The notes: generated by a model from the sequence alone, not told the origin. A stretch of 64,000 bases of DNA from Anabaena catenula FACHB-362 (GCF_014698735.1 NZ_JACJTQ010000007.1:1-64000), one strand, 5' to 3'. Numbered from the stretch's first letter, positions 26,012-36,383 are shown. Numbers and translations: made by a program.

Positions 26012-26115
26012 TGGTGATTGGGAATTGGTGATTGGTGATTGGGAATTGGTGATTGGTGATTGGTGATTGGTGATTGGTAAAATTTACCTCTGTCACCTGT
26101 CACCTGTCACCTGTT
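26012..26115. repeat. STRR arrays TGATTGG and GTCACCT
   Basis: Two adjoining 7-bp tandem arrays between pdhA and the epimerase gene: TGATTGG, sometimes GGAATTGG (26012-26078), and GTCACCT (26096-26113). Neither is coding. The complement of the first recurs at 52110-52190. Confidence 0.85.
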
Positions 26116-26121
26116 CCCTAG

Positions 26122-27159
26122 TTACACGTCTTCAGCAAAAATGAAGCGATATAACTCGCTTGGGTCTGGTTCGGGGCTGCTTTCGGCAAATTTTACGGCT
26201 TCGTCGATGAGATCCTGAATTTTCTTCTCTATGGCTTTTAATTCTGATTCATCTGCTAGATTTTTCTCCAGCAAATAAGCAGCTAACTTTTTAATGGGGT
26301 CACGGGCAAACCAGAATTCTTTTTCGGCTTTGCTGCGGAGTTCGTCTGGGTCGGCGAGGGAATGACCACGGAAGCGATAGGTCATAGCTTCGATTAAGGT
26401 GGGGCCTTCTCCGGCACGGGCGCGGGCTACGGCTTCTTGAGCTACTTGTCGCACTGCTAAAACATCCATTCCGTCTACTTCCACGCCAACCATGTTAAAC
26501 ACACTGGCTTTTTTGTAAATCTCTGGCTGGGAAGTGGCGCGGTCGTGAGCCATACCAATCGCCCATTTATTATTTTCTACCACAAACAGGATGGGCAGTT
26601 TCCATAAAGCTGCCATATTCAAGGTTTCAAAAAATTGACCGTTGTTGGAAGCACCGTCACCAAAAAAGCAAGCGGTTACTTGGTCGGCATTTTTGTCTCC
26701 TAAGACTTCCCGACGATATTTAGTTTGGAAAGCTGCCCCAGACGCAACGGGAATACCTTCAGCGACGAAAGCATAGCCACCTAATAAACGGTGTTCAGCA
26801 GAAAACATATGCATGGAACCACCGCGCCCTTTGCTGCAACCTGTGGCTTTACCAAATAATTCTGCCATTACCTCTTTTGCTGGCACTCCGGCGCTTAAAG
26901 CATGAACGTGGTCGCGGTAGGTGCTGGAAACGTAGTCTTCACCCGGTCGCATTGCTCCTCTGATAATACCGCTAGAAACAGCTTCTTGACCGTTGTACAA
27001 GTGGACAAAACCAAACATTTTGCCTCTGTAATACATTTCGGCACATTTATCTTCAAAGAAGCGACCTAATGTCATGTCTTCGTATAAAGCCAAGCCTTCT
27101 TCTTTGGTAATCTGGACTGTGGCTGCATCAAATGGGGGTAACGTGCGTTCTTGAAGCAT
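26122..27159 (-). CDS. pdhA: Pyruvate dehydrogenase E1 component, alpha subunit
   Basis: Decarboxylates pyruvate with thiamine pyrophosphate as part of the pyruvate dehydrogenase complex. The 345-residue length is normal for the separate alpha subunit. The TPP-binding motif appears as [32 protein letters not shown] (GDG...NN). [19 protein letters not shown] carries the conserved phosphorylation-loop region. ATG at 27159 ([10 protein letters not shown]) is preferred to a TTG three codons upstream. No E1-beta or E2 gene is adjacent, as is usual in cyanobacteria. Confidence 0.95.
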   Translation of the reverse strand: MLQERTLPPFDAATVQITKEEGLALYEDMTLGRFFEDKCAEMYYRGKMFGFVHLYNGQEAVSSGIIRGAMRPGEDYVSSTYRDHVHALSAGVPAKEVMAELFGKATGCSKGRGGSMHMFSAEHRLLGGYAFVAEGIPVASGAAFQTKYRREVLGDKNADQVTACFFGDGASNNGQFFETLNMAALWKLPILFVVENNKWAIGMAHDRATSQPEIYKKASVFNMVGVEVDGMDVLAVRQVAQEAVARARAGEGPTLIEAMTYRFRGHSLADPDELRSKAEKEFWFARDPIKKLAAYLLEKNLADESELKAIEKKIQDLIDEAVKFAESSPEPDPSELYRFIFAEDV

Positions 27160-27809
27160 TATTGTCAAATATTCCTGTCGTACAAATTAAAGCTACGGTT
27201 TTTAATCTAAGTTGGTCTTATATTACGTCAGCTATTAACCAGCCAACGTTGACAAGAATCAACATCTCACAATCAAATCTTAATTTATGCACTAAAACAA
27301 TCCTGTAGGGAATGGGTAAGTTGTAATTTTTCCATTTTTAATCTTTCTGGCTTATTCTTGCTCCTCAAGGCAAATAGCTGTTTTTGATTTTCCCTACTCA
27401 TTTTCTTAATTATTAAGGTAGCAATCCGGATAGCTGGCTTTCTGCATAGCTATTAACAGTTTTAGAGAATTTAGATGAAATTACGCAAAAATACTTAAAT
27501 TTAGCTAAAGGCTTGTCATTAAAGTCTAACTATGGTATTGTTTATTTCCTAGTTATCAGGATCAACTAATGCTAGGGCGTGTTAATATCACACCTTAACT
27601 GGGAATAGCCCAATTTGATATTAAGGAAGAGACACGGAAACAGGGGGAAAAGGTGAAGGTTGCAGCAAATATACTAAGGATAAAAATAGAAAGATAAGGC
27701 TCCCTAGGCAATTGCATACAGCACTGCGCTGAGAGATATCTTCGGTGGGCGACACCAAAGCTCACAACAAATTCTTAGGATATGAATTAATTCTCCGAAA
27801 GGAAGAAAA
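27160..27809. other. Long intergenic stretch upstream of pdhA and ftn2
   Basis: About 650 bp between divergent genes, holding the pdhA promoter and the distal ftn2 regulatory region. I see no protein-like frame, tRNA or known riboswitch. A CTGAGA at 27729 is not supported by the rest of a TPP riboswitch. Confidence 0.4.
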
Positions 27810-27860
27810 ATGGCTGTGGCAATATACACTTTAAGTGTATATTTGACACGGTATTACTAA
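27810..27860 (+). CDS. Possible 16-codon leader peptide before ftn2
   Basis: ATG at 27810 has the strong binding site AAAGGAAG (27798-27805) and opens a frame MAVAIYTLSVYLTRYY that stops at 27860. A 21-bp palindrome ATATACACTTTAAGTGTATAT (27822-27842) lies inside it. It could be a leader peptide or only chance; the promoter at 27843 would start transcription after it. Confidence 0.3.
   Translation: MAVAIYTLSVYLTRYY
27822..27842. promoter_or_regulatory. Palindrome (possible operator) upstream of ftn2
   Basis: ATATACACTT-T-AAGTGTATAT, 10-bp perfect arms around one base, directly abutting a -35 box (27843). The size suits a dimeric regulator site. No regulator is identified. Confidence 0.45.
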
Positions 27861-27872
27861 AGCTATTATTAT
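27843..27872 (+). promoter_or_regulatory. Candidate sigma-70 promoter of ftn2
   Basis: TTGACA (27843-27848) and TATTAT (27867-27872) with 18-base spacing, about 90 bp before the ftn2 start codon. The -35 box touches the palindrome at 27822-27842. Confidence 0.55.
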
Positions 27873-27961
27873 GGCACGGTTTTACATACCTGGAATCATC
27901 TAGGTGAACTATGTCGATCTCTACTAGAGACTACGCGAACACGGTGCAGGGGAAGTAGGCT

Positions 27962-30259
27962 GTGCGAATTCCGCTCGATTACTACCGGATTTTAGGATTA
28001 CCGTTAGCGGCAAGTGAGGAACAATTGCGGCAAGCGTATAGCGATCGCATTGTTCAATTGCCACGACGGGAGTATTCGATTACAGCCATATCTTCTCGTA
28101 AACAACTCATAGAAGAAGCTTACGTGGTTTTATCAGATTCCAAAGAACGCAGCGCCTACAATCATCAGTATCTTGCCCACGCCTATGATCCTGATAGGTC
28201 ATCTGTGACATTGGCATCGGACAACCGGACTCAAAGCAACAACACCGAACCAGATACCCAAAGTCTCAGTATCGAAATTGTTCCAGAGGAATTAGTTGGG
28301 GCTTTATTAATCCTCCAAGAGTTAGGAGAATACGAACTTGTACTCAAACTAGGTCGCCCGTACCTAGTCAATAAAAATCGTAGCGTCGGTGTAAAAGTAG
28401 GCAATCGTCTGACCAGTGAGGAATTTTCTACAAGTCCTGAACTACCAGATATTATTCTCACTGTAGCCTTAGCCTGCCTAGAACTAGGACGGGAACAATG
28501 GCAGCAAGGTCATTACGAAAATGCCGCCATATCTCTAGAAACTGGCGAAGAATTACTATTACGCGAAGGGATATTCCCCAGCGTGCAAGGGGAAATTGCC
28601 GCTGATTTGTGTAAGCTGCGACCATATCGAATCTTAGAATTACTGGCACTACCTCCAGAAAAAACCAAAGAACGCCGTCAGGGATTGGAATTATTGCAGG
28701 GGATTTTAGATGATCGGGGCGGCATGGATGGAAATGGCAATGATCAATCTGGTTTAAACATAGATGACTTTCTCAGATTTATCCAGCAGTTACGCAACCA
28801 CTTAACCGTTGCAGAACAGCACAAACTATTTGAAGCCGAAAGCAAGCGACCCTCTGCCGTGGCCACATATTTAGCAGTTTATGCCTTGATAGCCAGGGGT
28901 TTTACCCAACGCCAACCTGCTTTAATTCGTCAAGCCAAGCAAATGTTGATCCGTCTGGGTAAGCGCCAAGATGTGCATTTAGAACAGTCTTTATGTGCTT
29001 TGTTATTAGGACAAACTGAAGAAGCAACCCGCGTTTTGGAACTGAGTCAGGAATATGAAGCTTTAGCTATTATTCGAGAAAAATCTCAAGACTCACCAGA
29101 CTTGCTGCCAGGATTGTGTTTATATGGTGAATTGTGGTTACAACAAGAGGTATTTCCCCACTTTCGTGATTTGTCCAGACAAAAAGCTTCTTTGAAAGAT
29201 TACTTTGCTGATGCACAGGTACAAGCTTATTTAGAAGCTTTACCGACAGATGCCCAAAGCACTAATGAATGGGACACAATTAACCGCCAGCCTTTTCCTG
29301 CGCCCCCAATCAATAGTCTCCATCATCGCAGCCATGAGACTGGTAATGGTCGCCAGGTCAATCACAACCGTACATCTGATGTAGAGTTCCCAGCAACATC
29401 AGCTAGAGAAATATCTGAATCTCCTCAGTTCTCCTCACCCCAAGTACCTATTTCCGAAGGTCACACACCAGAGATACCTATACAGTCGCCACTAGAAGCA
29501 ATAGGGACAGGAGTAAATCACCAGCAAATGAATGGTGCTGCTCATTCTACTGCACCCAGTCACACCAAAAAGCGTCGCCGACGCAAGCCAACTTCCCCTA
29601 ACAGTCGAGATCGTGTTTGGGAATATCGCCCGTCTCATGCTCGACAACGGCGCACTTTTGGTCATACCTTAGATGCCAAAACCCGTGTAGTGTGGATGGT
29701 TTTCTTATCTTTGGGGGGTTTATTAGTTTTTTGGTTATTAGCTTCTACAGCCTGGGGATGGTTAAACAATATGTTTTTCCCGAAAGCAACTTTACAGGGA
29801 GAACCTTTGGCTATAGAACTGAATCAACCAGCAATCATGATACCTGACCCCCAAAGCAAACCAGAAGTAGGGTTTGGTCAACTAACAACGGCGACAGCAG
29901 AGGACGTGATTGAAACTTGGTTATCTACTAAGGCCGCAGCTTTAGGCCCAAATCATGAAATTAATCGTTTAAATGAGATTTTGACTGGTTCCGCCCTATC
30001 ACAATGGCGGTTAATTGTCAAGCAAGATATAGGAGATAGCCGCTATCGCAAGTATGAGCATGATGTGAAGGTGGAATTTGTCAATCAGAAGGAGACGGTT
30101 GCTGATAACGCTGTGGTAGAAGCTACAGTTAAGGAAGTTACCCACTTTTATGAACAGGGTGAAAGTAAAAAGTCTTCTGAAGATCGGTTACGAGTTCGTT
30201 ATGATTTGATTCGTAAACAAGGTGTGTGGCGAATTCAAAGTATGACAGTTGTTAAATAA
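27962..30259 (+). CDS. ftn2: Cell division protein Ftn2/ZipN (ARC6 homologue)
   Basis: A 765-residue Z-ring organiser of cyanobacteria and chloroplasts that binds FtsZ at the membrane. The N-terminus is a degenerate J domain (DYYRILGLPLAASEEQLRQA; no HPD). A long, mostly helical cytoplasmic region runs to about residue 420. A variable Pro/Ser/His-rich linker with an Arg/Lys patch (SHTKKRRRRKPTS) follows, then one membrane helix at about 577-600 (VVWMVFLSLGGLLVFWLLA). The C-terminal IMS/DUF4101 domain (about 640-765, for example ATAEDVIETWLSTKAAALGP) completes the architecture. The start is GTG with GGGGAAG upstream. The stop codon abuts a TAATTCG array. Confidence 0.9.
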   Translation: MRIPLDYYRILGLPLAASEEQLRQAYSDRIVQLPRREYSITAISSRKQLIEEAYVVLSDSKERSAYNHQYLAHAYDPDRSSVTLASDNRTQSNNTEPDTQSLSIEIVPEELVGALLILQELGEYELVLKLGRPYLVNKNRSVGVKVGNRLTSEEFSTSPELPDIILTVALACLELGREQWQQGHYENAAISLETGEELLLREGIFPSVQGEIAADLCKLRPYRILELLALPPEKTKERRQGLELLQGILDDRGGMDGNGNDQSGLNIDDFLRFIQQLRNHLTVAEQHKLFEAESKRPSAVATYLAVYALIARGFTQRQPALIRQAKQMLIRLGKRQDVHLEQSLCALLLGQTEEATRVLELSQEYEALAIIREKSQDSPDLLPGLCLYGELWLQQEVFPHFRDLSRQKASLKDYFADAQVQAYLEALPTDAQSTNEWDTINRQPFPAPPINSLHHRSHETGNGRQVNHNRTSDVEFPATSAREISESPQFSSPQVPISEGHTPEIPIQSPLEAIGTGVNHQQMNGAAHSTAPSHTKKRRRRKPTSPNSRDRVWEYRPSHARQRRTFGHTLDAKTRVVWMVFLSLGGLLVFWLLASTAWGWLNNMFFPKATLQGEPLAIELNQPAIMIPDPQSKPEVGFGQLTTATAEDVIETWLSTKAAALGPNHEINRLNEILTGSALSQWRLIVKQDIGDSRYRKYEHDVKVEFVNQKETVADNAVVEATVKEVTHFYEQGESKKSSEDRLRVRYDLIRKQGVWRIQSMTVVK

Positions 30260-30260
30260 T

Positions 30261-30297
30261 TCGTAATTCGTAATTCGTAATTCGTAATTCGTAATTA
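30261..30297 (+). repeat. STRR: TAATTCG heptamer array after ftn2
   Basis: Five copies of the heptamer directly after the ftn2 stop (which itself forms TAATTCG). The same repeat recurs at 59086, 62172 and 62825. Confidence 0.9.
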
Positions 30298-30385
30298 ACT
30301 GTTATGAGGCTAGAATGATCAAGCGTTTGGGAATATCCTAATTTTCAGCAGCCCATAGCATCTTCGACATAGATAAGATTTGAAT

Positions 30386-32143
30386 ATGAACGCTACACAA
30401 GAACAACTTAAACTGAAATTAGCACAGGCTTTGGTGGCTGCGTTTGGCGCTGACTACACCGAGGTAGATCCGATTTTGGTGACTGCGAGTAATCCTAAGT
30501 TTGGGGATTTTCAAGCGAATGTGGCTTTATCCCTGAGTAAGAAGTTGGGAATGCAACCGAGAGCGATCGCATCTGCTATTGTAGAAAAACTAGATATATC
30601 TGATATTTGCGAACCACCAGAAATCGCTGGGCCTGGTTTTATTAATTTAAAATTGCAAACATCCTACCTGGAAGCACAACTAAACGCCATTAAAGCAGAT
30701 TCTCGGTTAGGAGTTCCCACAGCGAAAAATCCCCAAAAGGAAATTGTCGATTTTTCCAGTCCGAATATTGCTAAAGAAATGCACGTCGGACATTTGCGTT
30801 CTACAATTATTGGTGATTGTATTGCCCGCATTTTAGAATTTCGTGGACATGATGTATTGCGGTTAAATCATGTCGGTGATTGGGGTACGCAATTTGGGAT
30901 GTTAATCACCTATTTGCGGGAAGTTTACCCAGAAGCACTTACTACTGCTAACGCTTTAGATATTGGTGATTTGGTTACTTTTTATCGTCAAGCTAAACAA
31001 CGGTTTGATGCAGATGAAGCTTTTCAAGAAACAGCACGTCAAGAAGTTGTGAGATTACAAGCAGGTGCAGAAGATACTCTTCATGCTTGGAACCTTTTGT
31101 GTGAACAGTCACGGAAAGAATTTCAGATAATTTATGATTTGCTGGATATCAAATTAAATGAAAGGGGAGAATCTTTTTACAATTCATTTCTTCCAGGAGT
31201 AGTAGAAGATTTAGAAACAGCAGGATTAGTAGAAGAAAACCAAGGTGCAAAATGTGTTTTCTTAGATGGTTTTACAAATAGGGAGGGTGAACCTTTACCT
31301 TTAATTGTCCAAAAATCTGATGGTGGTTATAACTACGCTACTACAGATTTAGCAGCACTGCGTTACCGGATTCAAGAAGATCAAGCCAAGCGAATAATTT
31401 ATGTTACAGATGAAGGACAAGCTAACCACTTTTCTCAATTTCTCCAAGTAGCAAAAAAAGCTAATTGGATACCTGATGATGTGAAAATTGTTCACGTTCC
31501 TTTTGGTTTGGTTTTAGGTGAAGATGGGAAGAAATTCAAAACTCGTTCTGGGGATACTGTCCGGTTAAGAGATTTGTTAGATGAAGCAGTTTCTCGCACT
31601 CGTGCAGATTTGGAAGCGAGATTAAAAGAAGAAGGTAGAGAAGAAACTGAAGAATTTATTAATAACGTTGCTAATGTAGTTGGTATTAGTGCGGTAAAAT
31701 ATGCCGATTTAAGCCAAAATCGCACTAGTAATTATGTTTTTAGTTATGATAAGATGCTTTCCCTCAAAGGGAATACAGCACCTTATATGATATATGCTTA
31801 TGTGAGGACTCAAGGCATTAGTCGAGAAGGTAATATTGACTTTGCTAATTTGGGAGATAATGCCAAAATTGTTCTGAGAGAAGATACAGAATTTACTTTA
31901 GCAAAGCATTTGTTACAACTCGATGAAGTGATTGGTGAAGTTGAACAGGATTTACTTCCAAATCGTTTGTGTGATTATTTATATAATCTCAGCGATAAGT
32001 TTAATAAGTTTTATGAAAATTGTCCGGTGCTGAAATCTGAGGAACCTGTAAGAACTTCGCGGTTGATGTTATGTGATTTAACTGCGAGAACGTTGAAGTT
32101 AGGATTAGATTTGTTGGGAATTAAGGTGTTGGAGAGGATGTAG
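30386..32143 (+). CDS. argS: Arginyl-tRNA synthetase
   Basis: A class I synthetase that charges tRNA-Arg. The 585-residue length is normal. The N-terminal additional domain (residues 1-110) includes [20 protein letters not shown]. The HIGH-equivalent motif is [19 protein letters not shown]. The KMSKS-equivalent loop is degenerate ([17 protein letters not shown]), as usual for ArgRS. The C-terminal DALR-type anticodon-binding helices end in [13 protein letters not shown] at 30386 is used; a TTG two codons upstream is less likely. Confidence 0.97.
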   Translation: MNATQEQLKLKLAQALVAAFGADYTEVDPILVTASNPKFGDFQANVALSLSKKLGMQPRAIASAIVEKLDISDICEPPEIAGPGFINLKLQTSYLEAQLNAIKADSRLGVPTAKNPQKEIVDFSSPNIAKEMHVGHLRSTIIGDCIARILEFRGHDVLRLNHVGDWGTQFGMLITYLREVYPEALTTANALDIGDLVTFYRQAKQRFDADEAFQETARQEVVRLQAGAEDTLHAWNLLCEQSRKEFQIIYDLLDIKLNERGESFYNSFLPGVVEDLETAGLVEENQGAKCVFLDGFTNREGEPLPLIVQKSDGGYNYATTDLAALRYRIQEDQAKRIIYVTDEGQANHFSQFLQVAKKANWIPDDVKIVHVPFGLVLGEDGKKFKTRSGDTVRLRDLLDEAVSRTRADLEARLKEEGREETEEFINNVANVVGISAVKYADLSQNRTSNYVFSYDKMLSLKGNTAPYMIYAYVRTQGISREGNIDFANLGDNAKIVLREDTEFTLAKHLLQLDEVIGEVEQDLLPNRLCDYLYNLSDKFNKFYENCPVLKSEEPVRTSRLMLCDLTARTLKLGLDLLGIKVLERM

Positions 32144-32149
32144 AAGAGT

Positions 32150-32200
32150 TTTAAACGCAGAGGTACGCAAAGGTAACGCAGAGGGACGCAGAGAAGTTTC
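32150..32200 (+). repeat. Dispersed repeat of ACGCAGAGG type
   Basis: Imperfect copies of ACGCAGAGG and ACGCAAAGG downstream of argS. The same motif in other forms lies at 9840-9865 and 40480-40500. It is noncoding. Confidence 0.6.
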
Positions 32201-32286
32201 TGGCTTTGCGTCTTTTCTGGTTTCAGGCACTTATTTAGGTGAAATGCGTCATGATTGTTTATTGTGGCAAATAGTGAGGTAAAAAA

Positions 32287-32676
32287 ATGAAATCAGTATT
32301 TATTCTCAAAACTATTATCACTTCTCTGGGTTTATTAGTTTTATTTACCCCTAGTCAAGCATCTGCACAAATTGTACCCCAACCTTGGATTTCTGTGGGT
32401 GAAAAAGATGGTGAAGTTACCTATGCTATCGGTGCTAGGGCGTTGAGTTTAGGGGTTGAAATCGGCACTGGTGCTGATAGTTCTACAGGTGTAGATGTTT
32501 TAAAATTTGTGAATTTACCTGTGATTTCTCCTTATGTAGGTGTTGGTTTATATTCAAAAGATCAGGGTGTGGCATTTTCTGGTGGTGTGCAAGCAAACGC
32601 TACTAAAAACGTTTTTCTTGGTGCTGGATATCATTCTATACGTGGTTTCAATGGACAGTTAGGGGTAAAATTCTGA
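32287..32676 (+). CDS. Hypothetical secreted or outer-membrane protein
   Basis: A 129-residue protein with a clear Sec signal peptide (KSVFILKTIITSLGLLVLF) and a probable cleavage site after ASA at residue 27. The mature part consists of short alternating segments with glycines (AIGARALSLGVEIGTG, ISPYVGVGLYS, VFLGAGYHSIRGF) and ends in an aromatic residue (GVKF). This pattern is like a small outer-membrane beta barrel or beta sheet protein, but no family was recognised. It is isolated, 143 bp after argS. Confidence 0.7.
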   Translation: MKSVFILKTIITSLGLLVLFTPSQASAQIVPQPWISVGEKDGEVTYAIGARALSLGVEIGTGADSSTGVDVLKFVNLPVISPYVGVGLYSKDQGVAFSGGVQANATKNVFLGAGYHSIRGFNGQLGVKF

Positions 32677-32739
32677 TTGGGGATTTGTGATAATAATCAA
32701 GAGGAAAAATAGCAGCTAAAATCAGGGTGTTTAAATTTA

Positions 32740-33387
32740 ATGGAACAATACGGTCCAAGTCCTTACCATCCTTATCCCATACCTGAACATCGTCGGGTTT
32801 GCTTTATTAAAAGTTGTATTAAATCCCCAAATATCATTGTTGGGGATTACACTTATTATGATGATCCGGTGAACCCGGAGGAGTTTGAGAAGAATGTCCT
32901 TTACAACTATGGTAGTGATTCTTTAATTATCGGTAAGTTTTGTGCCATTGCTACTCATGTTAAGTTCATCATGAATGGTGCAAATCATAAAATTGATGGC
33001 ATCTCTACTTACCCATTTCCAATTTTTGGTCATGGTTGGGAATCAGGAATGTCAAATTTGATGAATTTACCTAGCAAAGGTGACATCATCATTGGTAATG
33101 ATGTTTGGATTGGTTATGATTCTCTCATTATGCCGGGGGTAAAAATTGGTGATGGTGCTATAATTGCAGCGCGTTCTGTGGTGGTAAAAGATATTCCTCC
33201 CTATACAATTGCTGGTGGTAATCCCGCAGTTCCCATTAAGCAGCGTTTTAGTGATGAAGAAATAGAAATTCTGCTTTCTATTCGTTGGTGGGATTGGGAT
33301 ATTGAGAAAATTACTCGCAATATTGATGTGATTATGAATAGTGATATTCAGAAATTAAGGAGGGTTTGCGGAAAAAGTTTTTCGTGA
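32740..33387 (+). CDS. Xenobiotic/antibiotic acetyltransferase-like protein (CatB/Vat type)
   Basis: A 215-residue left-handed beta-helix acetyltransferase. The N-terminal part YYDDPVNPEEFEKNVLYNYG and the catalytic histidine segment NGANHKIDGISTYPF match the xenobiotic acyltransferase (XAT) family, which acetylates chloramphenicol, streptogramins or other small hydroxylated compounds. The hexapeptide repeats are seen as SLIIGKFCAIATHVKFIM and GDIIIGNDVWIGYDSLIMPG, then DGAIIAARSVVVKDIPPYT. Resistance is not proven; the natural substrate in a cyanobacterium is unknown. Confidence 0.88.
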   Translation: MEQYGPSPYHPYPIPEHRRVCFIKSCIKSPNIIVGDYTYYDDPVNPEEFEKNVLYNYGSDSLIIGKFCAIATHVKFIMNGANHKIDGISTYPFPIFGHGWESGMSNLMNLPSKGDIIIGNDVWIGYDSLIMPGVKIGDGAIIAARSVVVKDIPPYTIAGGNPAVPIKQRFSDEEIEILLSIRWWDWDIEKITRNIDVIMNSDIQKLRRVCGKSFS

Positions 33388-33390
33388 GGG

Positions 33391-33422
<32 letters not shown>

Positions 33423-33459
33423 AAGGAAGAGGGAAGAAGAGGAGTTTGAATAATACAGA

Positions 33460-33605
33460 ACCTGATCAGATGCATTAGTTTTGATATGATCAAGGCTTAT
33501 TCCTTGCACTATTATCACTTTTAATAGCTTTTAAAGCCTTAACTGGTAAAGGTTTTAGTTTTATATGCCTAACGGCTCCCGTAAGGGATACAGCAAACCC
33601 TAAGG
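33460..33605. mobile_element. Degenerate MITE relative
   Basis: The right part ends in CAGCAAACCCTAAGG (33591-33605), which matches the terminal repeat of the element at 10818-11044. The interior segment TTATTCCTTGCAC (33498-33510) matches the complement of GTGCAAGGAATAG near 10892. No left end is clear. GGCTCCCGTAAGGGATAC (33573-33590) is a further dispersed repeat. Confidence 0.35.
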
Positions 33606-33665
33606 AGTTGTTTGTAACTCAATATGTTTGGTGTTAAAGCACACTTTCACCTGTCATCTACTATA

Positions 33666-36203
33666 TTAGCCAATTGGATAAACCAACTCTCTGACGCTGG
33701 TTGCTGAATCTTGCTGTAATGCTACAGATGCGATCGCTTGGGCTTCAGTTATAGTTAAATGTGAGATTGCCTGTTTGAGTGGGGCTATAGCTTGGGGATT
33801 GACACTCAATTCATCCAAACCTAAACCTAATAAAATGGGTGCAACGAAAACGTCAGCTGCTACTTCTCCACATAATCCTACCCAAATACTCTCCCCATGA
33901 GCAGCTTGTACTGTTTGCTGAATCATTCGCAAAACAGCGGGGTGCATGGCATCGGCTAAAGTTGCTACTCTAGGATTAGTGCGATCGCCTGCCATGACAT
34001 ACTGACTTAAATCATTTGTGCCTATACTGAAGAAATCAACTTCCCTAGCTAATTGATCAGCGATAGCGACTGCTGCGGGTGTTTCAATCATCATTCCCAC
34101 TTCCATCTTCTCATCAAAAGGTATACCCGCTTCCCGCAGTTCCCTTTGTACCTCAGTCAAAATTGCCTTTGCGGCTCTGACTTCTGTTAAAGTAACAATC
34201 ATCGGCCACATAACTTTGATCATATTGCCGGCACTGGCTCGTAAAATGGCTCGTAATTGAGTTTTTAATAACTGCGGATTTGCTAAACAAAAACGAATTC
34301 CCCGCACCCCTAAAAAGGGGTTAGCTTCTGCAACTCCTGTATTTAGATAAGGGAGTGGTTTATCTCCACCTACATCTAAAGTGCGAATAATTAAAGGTCG
34401 ATTTTCGAGAACTTGAGCGATCGCTTGATAAACTGCTAATTGTTCCTCTTCTCCAGGCGCACTTGTCCGATCAAGATACAAAAATTCAGTGCGTAGTAAT
34501 CCCACTCCCTCTGCACCATTAGCGACAGCGATTTGAACATCTGCAAGACTACCAATATTCGCCAAAACCTGAATTTGTCGCCCATCACGGGTAATTGCTG
34601 GCTGGTGTGCCTTTTTTCGTGCTTCTTCTTGGGCTGTTCGCCATACTCGCTGCTTGGTTTCTAATCTAGCTAAGGTAGCCGCTTTTGGTGCTATCCAAGC
34701 CCTGCCAGTTTCCCCATCTAGTGCGAGCAAAGTGCCGCTTTCCAAGTTTAACACCTGAGTATCGACACCCAAAACCGCAGGAATCCCCAATGTCCGGGCG
34801 ATAATTGCAGTATGGGAAGTAGCACTACCCGAAGTCATACAAATACCCAAAACCTTGGTGGGATCAAGCTTGGCGGTATCTGAAGGAGTTAAATCACTGG
34901 CAATGATAATTGATGGTTCTGTCAATTCTAAGTCAGAGGGTGAGTTTCCCAGTAATATTCTTAATACCCTACGTCCCACATCGACAACATCATCCACTCG
35001 TTCTTGCAAATAAGCATCTTCAAGTCTGCGATAGGAATTTGCTACCTCATCTACTACAGCTTGCCAAGCTGCTTCTGCATTGAGACGTTGTTTAAAAATA
35101 CCCTGGTGAACGGCTTCTAGTAATACAGGATCTGCTAAAAATAACAAATGGGCATCAAAAATAGCTGCGTCTGCGTCCCCAATTTGAATAGAGGCGTGGG
35201 AGAGCAAAGTTTGAATTTCCTGTTTAGCTATTTGCATAGCTGATTGTAATCTTTGCCACTCTATTTCTACATTTTCTATATGATATTCGGTAATCGCAAT
35301 CGCGGCAGATTGATAATGAACTATTGGTGCGATCGCTATTCCTGGAGAAGCAGCAATACCGATAATTTCCCCCTGCTGAGGCGGTGTCACTTCTTGCGGT
35401 ACAGCGGGTGGTAATTCTACAATAGTATTATCTTCGCCAAAGTTGTTGATAATTAAAGCTTGCAACGCTGTCAGCACCTCTTGGGCATCAACACCAGTAG
35501 CAGTAATCAGCAATTCATGTCCTTGACGCACTCCCAAAGTTGCCACCTGATTTATACTGTCACCCCGAACTGCTTCCGTATTTCTAGTTAAATTTTGGAC
35601 TCTAATTTGGGATTTAAATCGGGATGCAGTGCCTACAAACTGAGCCGCAGGACGGGCGTGTAAACCTAAGCGATTATTAACTGTGAGTCTAATTTCTCTG
35701 GTGGGAATTTCTTCATTGAGGATAGGTTGGCTACTTACTGATAAGGGAATTGCTGGTTTTCCGTCTATTGATTGGTTAAATCCAGCCCTACTAATAAAAC
35801 CTAACTGCGTGGCTTTTGATACTAATGCGCCCTGTGCTTCGGCGATAACTTGGTGTATGTCTTTTCCCGCAGCCGCAGCTACAGCAGCCACTACAGCCCC
35901 TTCTACCAGAGGTGCGGCACATAAATATACTTTTTCTCGCTGTTCTGGGGATAGAAACTCTAGCGCCATTTCCGCGCTCATCAAAGCACTACCCAAATCC
36001 ATCAGCACTAGAACACCATCATCACACAATACAGATGCGATCGCTTCATAAACCTGTATGGCATCTGTACCTAGTGGATTTACCGGATCATCGATTCCCG
36101 CTGCAACAGCAAGCGGAACTTGTCCTTGAACCATCTGTGCGGCCAGTTCCCGCACTCCCAGCGCTAATTGTTTACTGTGAGAAACGATAACAATGCCAAC
36201 CAC
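33666..36203 (-). CDS. dhaM: DhaM-HPr-EI fusion, PEP-dependent phosphotransferase for dihydroxyacetone kinase
   Basis: An 845-residue multidomain protein. The EIIA(Man)-like DhaM domain (about 1-130) has phosphoryl-acceptor His9 (IVIVSHS). An HPr domain (about 168-255) has His182 in NNRLGLHARPAAQFV. Enzyme I (about 275-845) has phospho-His464 in GSATSHTAIIARTLGIP, a PEP-binding site with EGVGLLRTEFLYLDR and FFSIGTNDLSQYVMAGDR, and R/E residues of the active site. It takes phosphate from PEP through EI, HPr and DhaM to ADP bound by DhaL. All three phospho-histidines are present. It is third in the dhaK-dhaL-dhaM order, 180 bp after dhaL. Confidence 0.9.
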   Translation of the reverse strand: MVGIVIVSHSKQLALGVRELAAQMVQGQVPLAVAAGIDDPVNPLGTDAIQVYEAIASVLCDDGVLVLMDLGSALMSAEMALEFLSPEQREKVYLCAAPLVEGAVVAAVAAAAGKDIHQVIAEAQGALVSKATQLGFISRAGFNQSIDGKPAIPLSVSSQPILNEEIPTREIRLTVNNRLGLHARPAAQFVGTASRFKSQIRVQNLTRNTEAVRGDSINQVATLGVRQGHELLITATGVDAQEVLTALQALIINNFGEDNTIVELPPAVPQEVTPPQQGEIIGIAASPGIAIAPIVHYQSAAIAITEYHIENVEIEWQRLQSAMQIAKQEIQTLLSHASIQIGDADAAIFDAHLLFLADPVLLEAVHQGIFKQRLNAEAAWQAVVDEVANSYRRLEDAYLQERVDDVVDVGRRVLRILLGNSPSDLELTEPSIIIASDLTPSDTAKLDPTKVLGICMTSGSATSHTAIIARTLGIPAVLGVDTQVLNLESGTLLALDGETGRAWIAPKAATLARLETKQRVWRTAQEEARKKAHQPAITRDGRQIQVLANIGSLADVQIAVANGAEGVGLLRTEFLYLDRTSAPGEEEQLAVYQAIAQVLENRPLIIRTLDVGGDKPLPYLNTGVAEANPFLGVRGIRFCLANPQLLKTQLRAILRASAGNMIKVMWPMIVTLTEVRAAKAILTEVQRELREAGIPFDEKMEVGMMIETPAAVAIADQLAREVDFFSIGTNDLSQYVMAGDRTNPRVATLADAMHPAVLRMIQQTVQAAHGESIWVGLCGEVAADVFVAPILLGLGLDELSVNPQAIAPLKQAISHLTITEAQAIASVALQQDSATSVRELVYPIG

Positions 36204-36354
36204 TGTAATACCTTAGCCAGTTAGTTACCCATTCTATTATTCCTTGTCAACATCCTAAAACCGTCATTTATTTAGCTTGTATTTAGGTTGTCAGAGGACT
36301 GTACAGAAAAAAATGCCCTAAGCCCCTGCTAAGTTCTCCCTCTTTCCCCGCGTC

Positions 36355-36383
36355 CCCTTTCTCCCTGCCCCCTGCCCCCTGCC
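36355..36383. repeat. STRR: CCCCCTG heptamer
   Basis: A few copies of CCCCCTG between dhaL and dhaM. It is noncoding. The 180-bp gap is otherwise without features. Confidence 0.65.

Noticed and set aside
26012-26115. Tandem array considered as a CRISPR
   Set aside because: Repeat units are 7 bp and there are no spacers; the same is true of arrays at 30261, 52110, 59086, 61941 and 63851.
27725-27780. CTGAGA segment considered as a TPP riboswitch
   Set aside because: The other conserved riboswitch parts are absent and the downstream gene is not thiamine-related.
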